Assembly: GCF_004320525.1 (NCBI RefSeq)
Contig: NZ_SIHX01000003.1
Coordinates: forward strand, 248,001-312,000
DNA length: 64,000 bases
DNA from: Arthrobacter sp. S39
GTDB lineage: Bacteria; Actinomycetota; Actinomycetes; Actinomycetales; Micrococcaceae
Direction: 5' to 3'
This document shows positions 33,823 to 43,400 of this stretch, one piece after another. The stretch's first letter is position 1, and the number at the start of each line of letters is the position of its first letter. A model generated the notes under the pieces. The model was not told the DNA's origin, did not search any database, and worked only from the letters and a program-made list of their open reading frames with translations. A program made the position numbers and the translations under genes.

Positions 33823-36687
33823 CTAGGCTGGCCCCGACGTAAAGTCGTCAAAGCGGGCTATCACGGGTGCGTTGGTGGCCGCACCCGAGAGGTAGGACAG
33901 CAGCCCCACAGAGCCAGCCGCCTGCAGCCCCGCCGTGCTGTCCGTCGACGTGAGCAGCCAGTTTCCGGGCTCCGTCGTTCCCGCCCGCCAGGCCTTGGCC
34001 CGGATGGTGGTGGGTGAGGTTCCCGTCACCTGGACGCGCAGCCGCACTGTCTGTCCAGCTGCGACCGAGAACCCGGTGGACATCAGGCTCAGCGTGGTTT
34101 CGCTGCCCCCGGCCAGTCGCGTGATTTGCAGCGTCACCGAGCCGCTGGACTCAACCTTGATTTTGCCCCGATACTCGTTGCTGGCCACCCGCCTGCCGGT
34201 CACTCCCAGAAATGTCCCGCCGCCGTTCCCGATCTTGTCGAGCGAGAGCGTTACGGCCGTATCGGCGGCCGTCGTCGATACTCCCGGAAGGTAGGCCGAG
34301 GGTCCGCGGCTTGCTGCCAGGTTCATGATGCCAATCCCGTTTCCCACGGAGAAGTACGACGACGATCCATTCAGCGCCCAGGTGCCGCCGGCGTCGGCTG
34401 TCCCCCAGCCAGGGGCCACGGTCCGTCCGAAAGCATCAGATGCGAACGCTGTTCCCGGCGTCGACGACACCGTGACTGTACGTTGTGTGCTTGCGGTGGC
34501 TCCGTCGTTGTCCGTCACCGTCAACGTGATGGTGTACGTTCCCGCTGCGCCATAGGTTCGTTGCGCCGTCGCCCCGGTGGCCGTAGCGCCGTCGCCGAAG
34601 TCCCAACTGTAACTGCTGATGCTGCCATCCGGGTCCGAGGAGGCGGAGCCGTTGATGGCCACAGTGAGCCCGCTCACCGAGGTGGTGAACGAGGCCGACG
34701 GCGCCTGGTTGCCGCCGGAACTTACGGTCACAGTGCGGGAGGTGCTGGTGCTTGCTCCGCTGTTGTCCCGGACCGTCAGGCTGACAGTGAATGTGCCGGA
34801 CGCAGCATATGTGTGGCTGGCGGTGGCGCCCGTAGCAGTGCCTCCGTCTCCGAATGCCCACGTGTAGGAGCTGATGCTGCCATCCGGATCGGCAGAGGCC
34901 GAGCCGTTGACACTGACCGTTAGCCCGCTGGTGGATTCAGTGAAGCTGGCCACCGGCGGCTGGTTACTGGTTCCCGTAATGGAGATCGTCCTGCTGTCCC
35001 CCGTGACTGTGTTGCCCAGCGGATCGGTAACCCTGATCCGGTAGCTGTGGGTCCCGCCGGTAAGTCCGCTGTCATTGAACGTCAGCGTCGGTCGCTGCCA
35101 GAAAGTGGAGAGTTGCGAGACCACATAGGCCGGCTCTCCGTCCCGCAGGACCGTATAGGTGAGATTGGAGTTGTCACGGTCCCAGTTCGATTGCCACTGC
35201 ACGCGTACCTGGCCGGCCCCCGGACTGCTCAGTGTCGGCACGAAGTTGGAGCCTGAAACGCGTGGCCCCTGATCATTCGGCGCGATCTCTTTCACTGCGA
35301 AGCGGGACAGGCCCTGCTGTGGGCTCTGGTTGACGTTCCTGAATTCGCCCACCATCACCACATAGTTGTTATTGCCCGTGACTGCCCAAGGGCCCTGGCT
35401 TTGGCCGCTGGCCGTGCCGGTGTCCATGTCCGGGAACCAGTTCAACATCGAAGGTGCCGGCTGGCCTGTAAAGGACGGATAGCCGTAGATGTCCCTCGTG
35501 AGGAATCCGGTGGCCGCTTTACTAAAAGCTACGGCCCGGTGCCACGTCCGTGGCGTGGTTTCAGGGAAGCCACCAAAGTTGCCGCAGTAATGCGGGTGGC
35601 CTGCTACGTAGACCGCAGTATTGTTGGCGAAAGCTCCGTAGGAGTCTCCATGGCAGTCTTCCACCCATTTGATCCTGGCATCGGACCAGTTGGCCGCGAA
35701 TGCTCCCTCAAGGTTTCCGCCTGTGCCAAAAATGTAGCCCACTCCGTAGAACGTTGTCCCGTCGGTGGAGAGTGAGAGGATGGCCGAGTCTGTGCCGGCA
35801 TCGCGCACGATGTCGTTTGCCTGGATGGCAAGAGTGGCGCCCGAGGTCGCGTCGACCATGCCAAGGCCGTAGCCGGGCCGGTTTGAACCGTTAAGCGTGG
35901 TGAATGCGCCGCCGATGACCACGCGCCCTTCCTCGGGTGAGAGCGCCAAGGCGTTGACGCGGCCGTTCGCGGCGTTGGGTGCCCAGGACAGCAACGCCCC
36001 GTTGCTTGCGCTGACCGAGGCCAGCCGGTTGCGTGACGCCGAGCCCACGTTGGTGAATGTACCGCCGAACCAGACCGTGGAGTCACTGGCCACGACAGCC
36101 CGGACGGTTGCGCCGACATTGGGAGCGAAACCGCTGATGAGTGCCCCGGAACTGGGGTCTAGAGCCGCAATTCGGTTCCTTGTGACTCCGTTCACCGTGG
36201 TGAAATCGCCGCCAACGTAGATCCTGCTGCCGTCCGGCGAGGCCGTAATGGCCAAAGCCTGGCCGTTCAGGACGGGGGCGAAGTTGGTCCTGAGTTGGCC
36301 CGTGGCGAGGTCAAATGCGAGGATATTGCGCCGGGACACCAACTGTGTTCCTGGGGCGGCGCCAAAAGGTCGTGCGTTATTAAATCTTCCGGCCACGTAG
36401 ACGGTGTTGCCGACCGTGACTGCCTGCCAGGCCACTCCGTCGTGCTGGGCAGTGGGGAGGCTGTCCGCCGTTACGGTGACGGGCGTTTTAGGATCATTCG
36501 GGTTCACCGGTGCCGAGTCAGCGAATGCAGGTGCACCCAGCACTGCACCGGACACAGCCAGGACGCAGGCAGCCGCGGTACAGAGCACCCGACGATACAG
36601 ATGGTGCCTGGGCTTGCGCCCGACTTCATCGGGCCGCGCCGGCTCAGTCGCCCAATGACGCCCATGCTTTCGTGGTTGCCATGACAT
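33823..36687 (-). CDS. Secreted propeller-FN3-PKD surface protein (paralogue A)
   Basis: 954 residues. The signal peptide ends near residue 56 (LGAPAFA). Residues about 60-470 are delta-60/DUF5122-like propeller repeats (NTVYVAGRFN, RIYVGGDFTTVNG, GGTFTNVG), with the conserved WVEDCHGDSYG and HYCGNFGGFPET cysteine motifs shared by all three paralogues. An FN3-like domain (about 480-570, NWDRDNSNLTYTVLRDG) is followed by two PKD domains (575-655 and 658-740, DGSISSY.W.FGDG) and a roughly 200-residue C-terminal module opened by FASDAFGRTVAPGWG and closed by RFDDFTSGPA. There is no anchor or sortase motif. An adhesin or matrix role is inferred. Confidence 0.8.
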   Translation of the reverse strand: MSWQPRKHGRHWATEPARPDEVGRKPRHHLYRRVLCTAAACVLAVSGAVLGAPAFADSAPVNPNDPKTPVTVTADSLPTAQHDGVAWQAVTVGNTVYVAGRFNNARPFGAAPGTQLVSRRNILAFDLATGQLRTNFAPVLNGQALAITASPDGSRIYVGGDFTTVNGVTRNRIAALDPSSGALISGFAPNVGATVRAVVASDSTVWFGGTFTNVGSASRNRLASVSASNGALLSWAPNAANGRVNALALSPEEGRVVIGGAFTTLNGSNRPGYGLGMVDATSGATLAIQANDIVRDAGTDSAILSLSTDGTTFYGVGYIFGTGGNLEGAFAANWSDARIKWVEDCHGDSYGAFANNTAVYVAGHPHYCGNFGGFPETTPRTWHRAVAFSKAATGFLTRDIYGYPSFTGQPAPSMLNWFPDMDTGTASGQSQGPWAVTGNNNYVVMVGEFRNVNQSPQQGLSRFAVKEIAPNDQGPRVSGSNFVPTLSSPGAGQVRVQWQSNWDRDNSNLTYTVLRDGEPAYVVSQLSTFWQRPTLTFNDSGLTGGTHSYRIRVTDPLGNTVTGDSRTISITGTSNQPPVASFTESTSGLTVSVNGSASADPDGSISSYTWAFGDGGTATGATASHTYAASGTFTVSLTVRDNSGASTSTSRTVTVSSGGNQAPSASFTTSVSGLTVAINGSASSDPDGSISSYSWDFGDGATATGATAQRTYGAAGTYTITLTVTDNDGATASTQRTVTVSSTPGTAFASDAFGRTVAPGWGTADAGGTWALNGSSSYFSVGNGIGIMNLAASRGPSAYLPGVSTTAADTAVTLSLDKIGNGGGTFLGVTGRRVASNEYRGKIKVESSGSVTLQITRLAGGSETTLSLMSTGFSVAAGQTVRLRVQVTGTSPTTIRAKAWRAGTTEPGNWLLTSTDSTAGLQAAGSVGLLSYLSGAATNAPVIARFDDFTSGPA

Positions 36688-36738
36688 CTCAGTGGCCTTT
36701 CAGCTCGAAGCTCGCATCAGCGGATCATCCAGGGGAAG

Positions 36739-37119
36739 TCAGCTGTTGTCATCGAAGCGCACCGGTGCAGGCGCGTTCCTGCTGTGCTTCAGGGAAAGGC
36801 CAGAAGGCGGGTCAAACCGCGCCCCTGCAGCGATGCCGTGACATCGGCCCGCAGTGGGAAGCCAGTCGGTTGGCTCAGCGAAGCCTTCCCGCCAGACCTT
36901 GGCCTGAAGCGTGGTGGGCGCTGAGCCGCCCACTTTTATACGCAACCGGAATTGGTATCCGGCTGCGACACGACGGGAAAGCCGGCCGGTGAAAATTCTG
37001 CAACCTGTGATTCCCGTCATATCTAGATTAGCGCTTTCGTTGGAGTTATCTCGAGTTTCTCCGGGATGTTTGTCAATGGCTGGCGTTTCCGCCAATAACT
37101 CCCACAACTTGCCTCCCAT
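36739..37119 (-). pseudogene. Decayed remnant of the C-terminal 'AFGRT' module
   Basis: 126 codons in the same frame as, and two codons after, the stop of the 555-residue paralogue. FTGRLSRRVAAG, LRIKVGGSAPTTLQAKVWREGFAEPTDWL and APAPVRFDDNS align with the end of the C-terminal module of the neighbouring paralogues. The first two thirds of the module and all PKD domains are missing. No ribosome site precedes ATG 37119. Best read as debris of a longer ancestral gene. Confidence 0.7.
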
Positions 37120-37122
37120 GCT

Positions 37123-38790
37123 TCACTTGGCCGTCAGGCTGACGGTTGTGGAGGACTTGGCATTTCCGAACGGGTCCTTGACCCCAATCCTGTAGCTGTG
37201 CGCAGAACCGGAGGCCACTGTGTCCACGTACTCCAATGTGGGCCGGTTCCAGAAGGTCGTCGCTTTGGCCTGCGTATTGACCACAACGCCGTCCCGATAC
37301 ACCTGATACGTGAGGTTGCTGTTGTCCCTGTCCCAATTGGACTGCCAGCGGACCTTGATCTGCCCCTTGGCGGGTGAGCTCAGAACCGGGTTCGTGGCGT
37401 CCAGCGATGACCGCGGGCCTTCCTTATTCGGAGCAAGCGAAGAAACTGCATACCGCACAAGCCCTTGCTGGCCTTTGAAGTTCACAGTCTTGAATTCCCC
37501 GCCCATCAGGATGTACTGGCTGTTGCCCGTGACATGCCAGGGACCTTGGTTCTGGCCCGTGGCGGTACCCGTGTCCATATCCGGGAACCAGGTCAGCAGC
37601 TCCGGCGCCGGCTGGCCGGTAAAACTCTTGTACCCCTGGGTGTCTGCCGTCAAAGTCCTGGTAGCTGCTTTACTGAATGCGACCGCTCGATGCCATGTCC
37701 TTGGATTCGTCTCAGGGAAACCACCGAGGTTTCCGCAATAGTGAGGATGCCCTGCGACATAGGCAGCTGTGTTGCTCGCGAATATGCTGTAGGAGTCGCC
37801 ATGGCAATCCTCAAGCCATTTAAGTCCCAAATTCGACCAGTTGGCCGAGAATGAACCCTCCAAAAGGCCCGTACCTGCGAAGTCGTAAGCGGTGCCGTAC
37901 CAGTTGGTGCCATCCGTAGACAGTGACGTAATTGCGGCGCCGTCACCTGCATTGCGAACCACATCATTGACTGGCGTCGCAATGATGGAGCCGGATACCG
38001 CATCCGTTGCTGCAAGACCGTACCCGGGATTCGAGGAACCGTTCAGCGTGGTGAAAGCCCCTCCGGCGACCACGCGTTTGTAGTCGGGAGAAGCTGTCAG
38101 TGCATTGACGCGGCCACCGCTTGCGTTGGGATTCCACGCCAACATGAATCCATCTGGGGACCGGAACGCCGCCAGCCTGTTGCGGGCCACGGTGCCGACT
38201 GTTGTGAAGAGGCCGCCCACCCACACTGTGTCTTCAGAGGCGACCACCGCCCGGACCGAGCCGTTCACCTTAGGCGCGAAGCCACTCAGCACGGCCCCCG
38301 TGGTTGGGTTGAGCGCTACCACCCGGTTTCTGATCTGGCCACTGACCGACGTGAAGTCGCCACCCACATAGAGCCGGGTTTTGTCCGGCGAAGTGGTGAT
38401 CGTGAGGCCCTGGGCATTGAGGGTCGGGGCAAAGGACGAAATCAGCGCGCCCGTGGTCAGGCTGTAGGCCAGGATGTTCTGTCTTGGCACAGTCTGTGAC
38501 CCCGGCGCTGCCCCGGCCGGACGGGCAGTGCTGAATTTGCCCACAGCATAGACGGTGTTCCCGATGATCGTCTGCGACCATACAACTCCGTCTATCTGGA
38601 CAGTGGGCAGGGCATCCGCCGACACCGTCACCGGCGTCTTGGGATCGTTCGGATTCGTCGGGGCCGTATCGGCAAAACCATGGGGCACGGCGAGGACGGA
38701 GGCGGCAAGCATCGCAAAACCAGCTGCGAGGGCGGCGACCGGCTTGCCGCCGCCTTTTCGCGAAGCGTGTGCTTTCAATACAGGGTTCAT
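37123..38790 (-). CDS. Secreted propeller-FN3 surface protein (paralogue B, C-terminally truncated)
   Basis: 555 residues. A signal peptide (cleavage near residue 41, PHGFA) precedes the propeller (about 45-460) with NTVYAVGKFS, RLYVGGDFTSVSG, WLEDCHGDSYS and HYCGNLGGFPET. A final FN3-like domain (465-555, NWDRDNSNLTYQVYRDG) ends at SLTAK and a TGA. PKD and C-terminal modules present in the paralogues on both sides are absent, and an in-frame remnant of the module follows. The retained domain is intact, so a shorter secreted protein may still function. Confidence 0.78.
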   Translation of the reverse strand: MNPVLKAHASRKGGGKPVAALAAGFAMLAASVLAVPHGFADTAPTNPNDPKTPVTVSADALPTVQIDGVVWSQTIIGNTVYAVGKFSTARPAGAAPGSQTVPRQNILAYSLTTGALISSFAPTLNAQGLTITTSPDKTRLYVGGDFTSVSGQIRNRVVALNPTTGAVLSGFAPKVNGSVRAVVASEDTVWVGGLFTTVGTVARNRLAAFRSPDGFMLAWNPNASGGRVNALTASPDYKRVVAGGAFTTLNGSSNPGYGLAATDAVSGSIIATPVNDVVRNAGDGAAITSLSTDGTNWYGTAYDFAGTGLLEGSFSANWSNLGLKWLEDCHGDSYSIFASNTAAYVAGHPHYCGNLGGFPETNPRTWHRAVAFSKAATRTLTADTQGYKSFTGQPAPELLTWFPDMDTGTATGQNQGPWHVTGNSQYILMGGEFKTVNFKGQQGLVRYAVSSLAPNKEGPRSSLDATNPVLSSPAKGQIKVRWQSNWDRDNSNLTYQVYRDGVVVNTQAKATTFWNRPTLEYVDTVASGSAHSYRIGVKDPFGNAKSSTTVSLTAK

Positions 38791-38903
38791 AATGCTCCTT
38801 CCCGCGCTAGGCGGGCCTCTCCCGATAGTCAGGAGACCAAGCTGACGTCCAAGGCATCGGATCAGCCTGGGCGGCTGTGAACCCAGTCATGGGCTCCGCC
38901 GGC

Positions 38904-41900
38904 TCATGGTGTCGTCACCGCAAAGTCGTCGAAGCGGACGGCGACCGGCCCGTTGGTCGCGTTGCCCCACAGGTAGCTCATAAGCCCTGTTGAACCGGCC
39001 ACCTGCAGCGAGGCTGTTGTGTCTGTAATGGAAGCCTGCCAGGCCGTGGGCTCGGTGGTGCCGTCCCGCCAGGCCTTGGCCCGGATGGTCGTTGTCCCCG
39101 TTCCGGTGACCTCCAGCCGCAGCTGCACCTGGTCGTTGGCTGCAAGGGTCAGGCCCGTCAGGGTGGCGCTTTGCAGCATCGTTGTTTCCACTCCTCCTAC
39201 AACCCTGGTCAGGTACAGACTGGTGCTGCCGTTGGTGGCGACCCGCAGTTTGGCCCGGTAGTCGTCGTTTGCCACCCTCCTGCCGATGATGCCGAGGAAC
39301 ATTGCCGTGCCGTTCCCGATCCTGTCCGGCGAGACCTTGACCCGAACATCCGAACCCGTGGATGTGACACCCAACAGGTTGGCGGTCCGGGTGGTGCCCG
39401 CCACCGGCGACATGGTGCCGGCGCCATTGCCCACGCTGTAGGATCCGCCGCCAACCGACCACGCGCCACCGTCGTCGGCGCTGCCCCAGCCGGACGCCAC
39501 GGTCCGGCCGAAGGCGTCTGCGGCCAGGACACCTGGCGGCGGCGGGTCCGCGACGGTGACCGGCTGCGTCACGGCGTTGGTGGCGCCGTCGTCGTCAGTC
39601 ACCGTGAGCGTCACCTGGTAGGTGTTGGCTGCCGCATAGGCGTGCGACGGCGTTGCGCCGCTGCCCGTGTTGCCGTCACCGAAGTTCCAGGCGTAGTTGG
39701 TGATGGTGCCGTCGCTGTCCGAGGATGTTCCGGCGTCCAGGTTGGCCGTCAGTCCGGTGCTGGCGGGGGTGAAGGCGGCAACCGGTGCCGCGTTCGCCAC
39801 AGGGGTCCCGCCTGCCGTGACGTTCAGGTTGTCGTACCGCAGCGTCACCGGTGCATTGGTTGCGCTGCCGGACATATAGGACACAAGGCCGGTTCCACCG
39901 GCGACCTGAAGGGGCGCCGTGTTGTCGCTGGCAGTCAATTGCCACGCGGCAGGCTCGGCCGCGGATGCCCGCCAGACCTTGGCTGTCAGGGACGTCGGGG
40001 ACGTTCCCTCCAGCCGCAGCCTCAGGACGAGCGGATCGTTGGCAGCGACGGTGAGTCCGGCGACGTTGACTTGGGCCAGGGTCGTCTCGGTTCCGCCCAC
40101 CACCCGTGTCAGGTAGAGCGTGACCACCCCGTTGCTTGCCACCTTGATCTTGGCGCGGTAGTCGGTGTTGGCAGTGTCGTCGGCAAGCCTGCGTCCGAGC
40201 AGGGAGGCGAACCAGCCGCCGCCGGTGGAGGCCTTGTCGGCACTGACCGTTACCCGGGAGTCGTTGGCCGCTGTGGAAACGGACTTCAGAAGTGCCATCC
40301 GGCTCTGGCCCGCGCCCAGCGAGACTGCACCGCTGCCGTTGTTGACCGCGAAGCTGCTCGTTCCGCTGGTGATAGTCCAGGCTCCGCCGGTATCGGCGCT
40401 GCCCCAACCACCTGTGGAGGTCCGGCCGAACGCGTCTGCGGCCAACACGGTATCAGCCGGCGGCGCAGTGACTGTAACGTTCTTGGTCACCGATCCGGTG
40501 GCCCCGTCGTCGTCAGTGACGGTCAGGGTGACGTCATAGCTTCCCGCAGTCGCGTAGGTGTGGTTTTCCGAGGCCGCTGAGCCGTTGGCGGTGCCGTCGT
40601 CGAAGTCCCATTGGTAGCTCGCGATGGTGCCGTCGGCGTCCGCGGAAGCGGAGCCGTTGAAGGCCACTGCAAGGTCGCTGGCAGCGAAGCTGAAGTCAGC
40701 CACCGGCACCTGGTTGGGCGGAGGAGCCGTCACCGTCACAGGATGCGTCGCCGAATTGGTGAGGCCAGTGTTGTCAGTGACGGTGAGCGTGACGTTGTAC
40801 GTCCCGCCGGCAGCGTACGCGTGCTGGGCAGTGACGCCGGTGCCCGTGGCGCCGTCGCCGAAGTTCCAGGCGTAGTTGGTGATCGGCCCGTTCGCGTCCG
40901 AGGACGTGGTGCCGTCCACGGATGCCGTGAGGCCCTCGCTGGAGGAGGTGAACGCGGCGACGGGCGGGGCCGGAGGAGCGTTGACGTTCCGGCCTGAGGC
41001 AACGTAGTGAGCCTGGATCCGGGACAGCGGGAGGACGGCCGGGTAGATGGCGACATCGTCCAATTGGCCGTTGAAGTAACGGTTGGTGGGCCGGTTCGTC
41101 CAGCTGCCGAGGTTGTCCCCGCCAATCCTCCAGAATCCGTCGAACTGCCAGGCGGACGTGACGTCGGTCCGGCTTCCCACCAACACGCCGTCGACAAACA
41201 ACTGCATGCCGTTGCTGCCCAAGGTGGCCACCACGTGGTGCCATTGGTTGTCGTTGAAGCTGGCCAACGAGCTCACCGTCTGGCGGGTTACGCCGTTGGG
41301 CCGGACCCCGAAGAACAGCCTGCCGAGGTTGGACATGTAGAGCACCCGGTCGAAATCAGCTGACACCGTGGTCTGGGTGTTGCCAAATCCGAAGATCTGG
41401 CCGCCGCTGGTTGATCCGGTCTTGAACCAGGCCTCCTGGCTAAAGACCTGCGGACGGAAGTCCAGCGTGCGATCGACGGCGATCCCGTCTGCCGTGCCGT
41501 TGAACGTGGCGGCCGAATCGGTTTCCCCGCCGATCGCGCCTTGCGCACCCAAGGTCACTCCAGGACGGAACAGCAGGTCATCCTTGCCCGCGAGATCGAC
41601 GCCGGCGGTACCGCTTGCGTCGCCGAGCCGCCAGTAGTTGTTCGGCTCGTCCGCCAGGACGCTCTGAGCGTAGGATCCGGGCGGCGTGACTGAGCCGGCC
41701 ACTGTGATGTTGATCGTCTCGCTGCGGGCGTCGTTTCCGAATGGATCAATGGCGAAGATCCTGTATCCGTAAGTCTGTCCGGGTACCAGCCCCGTGTCCA
41801 GGAATGTCATGCCGGGGCGGTTCCAGAACGTCGAGGCCTGATCGATCGTGGCAATGACCACGCCGTTGCGCCGGACCTCGTAGGCCAAGGTCTCGTTGTC

Positions 41901-43400
41901 CTGGTCCCAGTTGGCCTGCCAGCGGACGCGGACTTGGCCGGCGGCCGGAGTGGACAGCGTCGGGTTGAAGTTCAGGCCGTCGATCCGCGGGCCCCTGAGG
42001 TTGGGGGCGATATTGCTTTTCGCGAAGCGGATGAGCCCCTGCTGTGGCTGGTTGTTGACGATGGTGAACTCACCGGCCATGACCACATAGCTTGAGTTGC
42101 CAGTGACGGTCCAGGGTCCCTGGTCCTGCCCCGTGATCGTTCCGGCATTCATGTACGGGAACCAGTTCTGCAGCGATGGCGCAGGTGTGCCCGCGAAATT
42201 TGTGTAGCCATGGGTTTCCTGCGTCAGCACGCCGGTAGCCGCCTTGCTGAACGCCAGGCCCCGCTGGAACTCCCACGGCTCCGCCTGCGGGAAACCACCT
42301 ACGTTCCCGCAGAAGTGGGCGTGACCCGCCAGGTACACCACGTCATCCATGGGATAGACCGAATAGGTATCGCCGTGGCAGTCCTCAATCCAGTTCGTGG
42401 AACTGTCCGACCAATTGACCGAAAACACGCCTTCGAGAGTACTCGTCCGGCCGAAGGTGTAGCCGCCCCCATAGACGTTGACACCGTCGGAGGCCAAGGT
42501 CGTGATGGAGCCGTTGGTTCCGCCGTTGCGGACCACGTTGTTGATCTGGAACGGGAGGTTCGCGCCCAGGTTTGTGTCCACCTTGCCCAGGCCGAACCCT
42601 GGATTGGTCGAGCCGTTCAACGAGGTGAATGCTCCGCCGACCACCATGCTTGCACCATCAGGCGACAAAGCAAGGGCGTTAACCCGTCCTCCTCCGGCAA
42701 CGGGGTTCCACGGCAGCAGCGCACCGTTCGTTGCCGACACGGCGGCCAGCCGATCGCGGCTGACTGAGCCAACCGCGTTGAAAACACCGCCAAGGTAGAC
42801 GGTGGTTGGAGTCGCCACGATGGCACGGACGGAGGCTGACATCCGCGGCAGGAAACTCGTGATGATGCTGCCATTGGTGGGGTTCAGCGCGACTGCCCGC
42901 CACACCGTGGAGCCGTTGATGGACGTGAACGCTCCTCCGACGTAGAGGCGTGTTCCATCCGGCGACGCCGCCAAGGCCGTCACTTCACCGTTGAGGCTGG
43001 GAGCGAATTGCAGCAGCGCACCAGTGGAGAGGTTGTAGGCAAGGATGTTGTTCCGAACCAGGCCTCCGGTGCCGGGTGCTGCTCCGGACGGCCGGGCTTC
43101 CGTGAAGTTTCCGCCCACGTAGACGGTGTTGCCGATGATCACCTGTGTCCAGGCCACTCCGTTGATCTGGGCGGTCGGCAGTCCGTCAGCGGATACGGTG
43201 GCAGGCACACCGGGAGCCGGTGCAGTGTCTGCGGCCGCGGGCATGGCTCCGCCCACCACGCCCAGGGAAATTGCCAACGCCGCGCTCAGGAGGACGGCGA
43301 GGATGGACCTCAGGAGCCGCAGTTTTGCGGTCAATACCCGAAGTGCTGTTTCCCGGGGCACGATGCGATTTTCGCCCCCAGGCTGTCGGTTAACTCGCAT
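38904..43400 (-). CDS. Giant secreted propeller-FN3-LamG-PKD surface protein (paralogue C)
   Basis: 1,498 residues from ATG 43400, which has GGAG upstream and lies inside the end of the preceding glycosyltransferase gene (frame opens at 43412). Order: long signal region (to about 58), propeller (60-475), FN3 (480-575), LamG-like concanavalin domain (about 600-790, FSQEAWFKTGSTSGGQIFGF and NQWHHVVATLGSNGMQLFVDG), PKD, PKD, C-terminal module (AADAFGRTSTGGWGSAD), PKD, and a second copy of the module ending RFDDFAVTTP. The repeated module looks like a carbohydrate-binding or structural jelly roll. Translational coupling to a glycosyltransferase suggests the protein is glycosylated or built into the glycan. 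Confidence 0.82.
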   Translation of the reverse strand: MRVNRQPGGENRIVPRETALRVLTAKLRLLRSILAVLLSAALAISLGVVGGAMPAAADTAPAPGVPATVSADGLPTAQINGVAWTQVIIGNTVYVGGNFTEARPSGAAPGTGGLVRNNILAYNLSTGALLQFAPSLNGEVTALAASPDGTRLYVGGAFTSINGSTVWRAVALNPTNGSIITSFLPRMSASVRAIVATPTTVYLGGVFNAVGSVSRDRLAAVSATNGALLPWNPVAGGGRVNALALSPDGASMVVGGAFTSLNGSTNPGFGLGKVDTNLGANLPFQINNVVRNGGTNGSITTLASDGVNVYGGGYTFGRTSTLEGVFSVNWSDSSTNWIEDCHGDTYSVYPMDDVVYLAGHAHFCGNVGGFPQAEPWEFQRGLAFSKAATGVLTQETHGYTNFAGTPAPSLQNWFPYMNAGTITGQDQGPWTVTGNSSYVVMAGEFTIVNNQPQQGLIRFAKSNIAPNLRGPRIDGLNFNPTLSTPAAGQVRVRWQANWDQDNETLAYEVRRNGVVIATIDQASTFWNRPGMTFLDTGLVPGQTYGYRIFAIDPFGNDARSETINITVAGSVTPPGSYAQSVLADEPNNYWRLGDASGTAGVDLAGKDDLLFRPGVTLGAQGAIGGETDSAATFNGTADGIAVDRTLDFRPQVFSQEAWFKTGSTSGGQIFGFGNTQTTVSADFDRVLYMSNLGRLFFGVRPNGVTRQTVSSLASFNDNQWHHVVATLGSNGMQLFVDGVLVGSRTDVTSAWQFDGFWRIGGDNLGSWTNRPTNRYFNGQLDDVAIYPAVLPLSRIQAHYVASGRNVNAPPAPPVAAFTSSSEGLTASVDGTTSSDANGPITNYAWNFGDGATGTGVTAQHAYAAGGTYNVTLTVTDNTGLTNSATHPVTVTAPPPNQVPVADFSFAASDLAVAFNGSASADADGTIASYQWDFDDGTANGSAASENHTYATAGSYDVTLTVTDDDGATGSVTKNVTVTAPPADTVLAADAFGRTSTGGWGSADTGGAWTITSGTSSFAVNNGSGAVSLGAGQSRMALLKSVSTAANDSRVTVSADKASTGGGWFASLLGRRLADDTANTDYRAKIKVASNGVVTLYLTRVVGGTETTLAQVNVAGLTVAANDPLVLRLRLEGTSPTSLTAKVWRASAAEPAAWQLTASDNTAPLQVAGGTGLVSYMSGSATNAPVTLRYDNLNVTAGGTPVANAAPVAAFTPASTGLTANLDAGTSSDSDGTITNYAWNFGDGNTGSGATPSHAYAAANTYQVTLTVTDDDGATNAVTQPVTVADPPPPGVLAADAFGRTVASGWGSADDGGAWSVGGGSYSVGNGAGTMSPVAGTTRTANLLGVTSTGSDVRVKVSPDRIGNGTAMFLGIIGRRVANDDYRAKLRVATNGSTSLYLTRVVGGVETTMLQSATLTGLTLAANDQVQLRLEVTGTGTTTIRAKAWRDGTTEPTAWQASITDTTASLQVAGSTGLMSYLWGNATNGPVAVRFDDFAVTTP

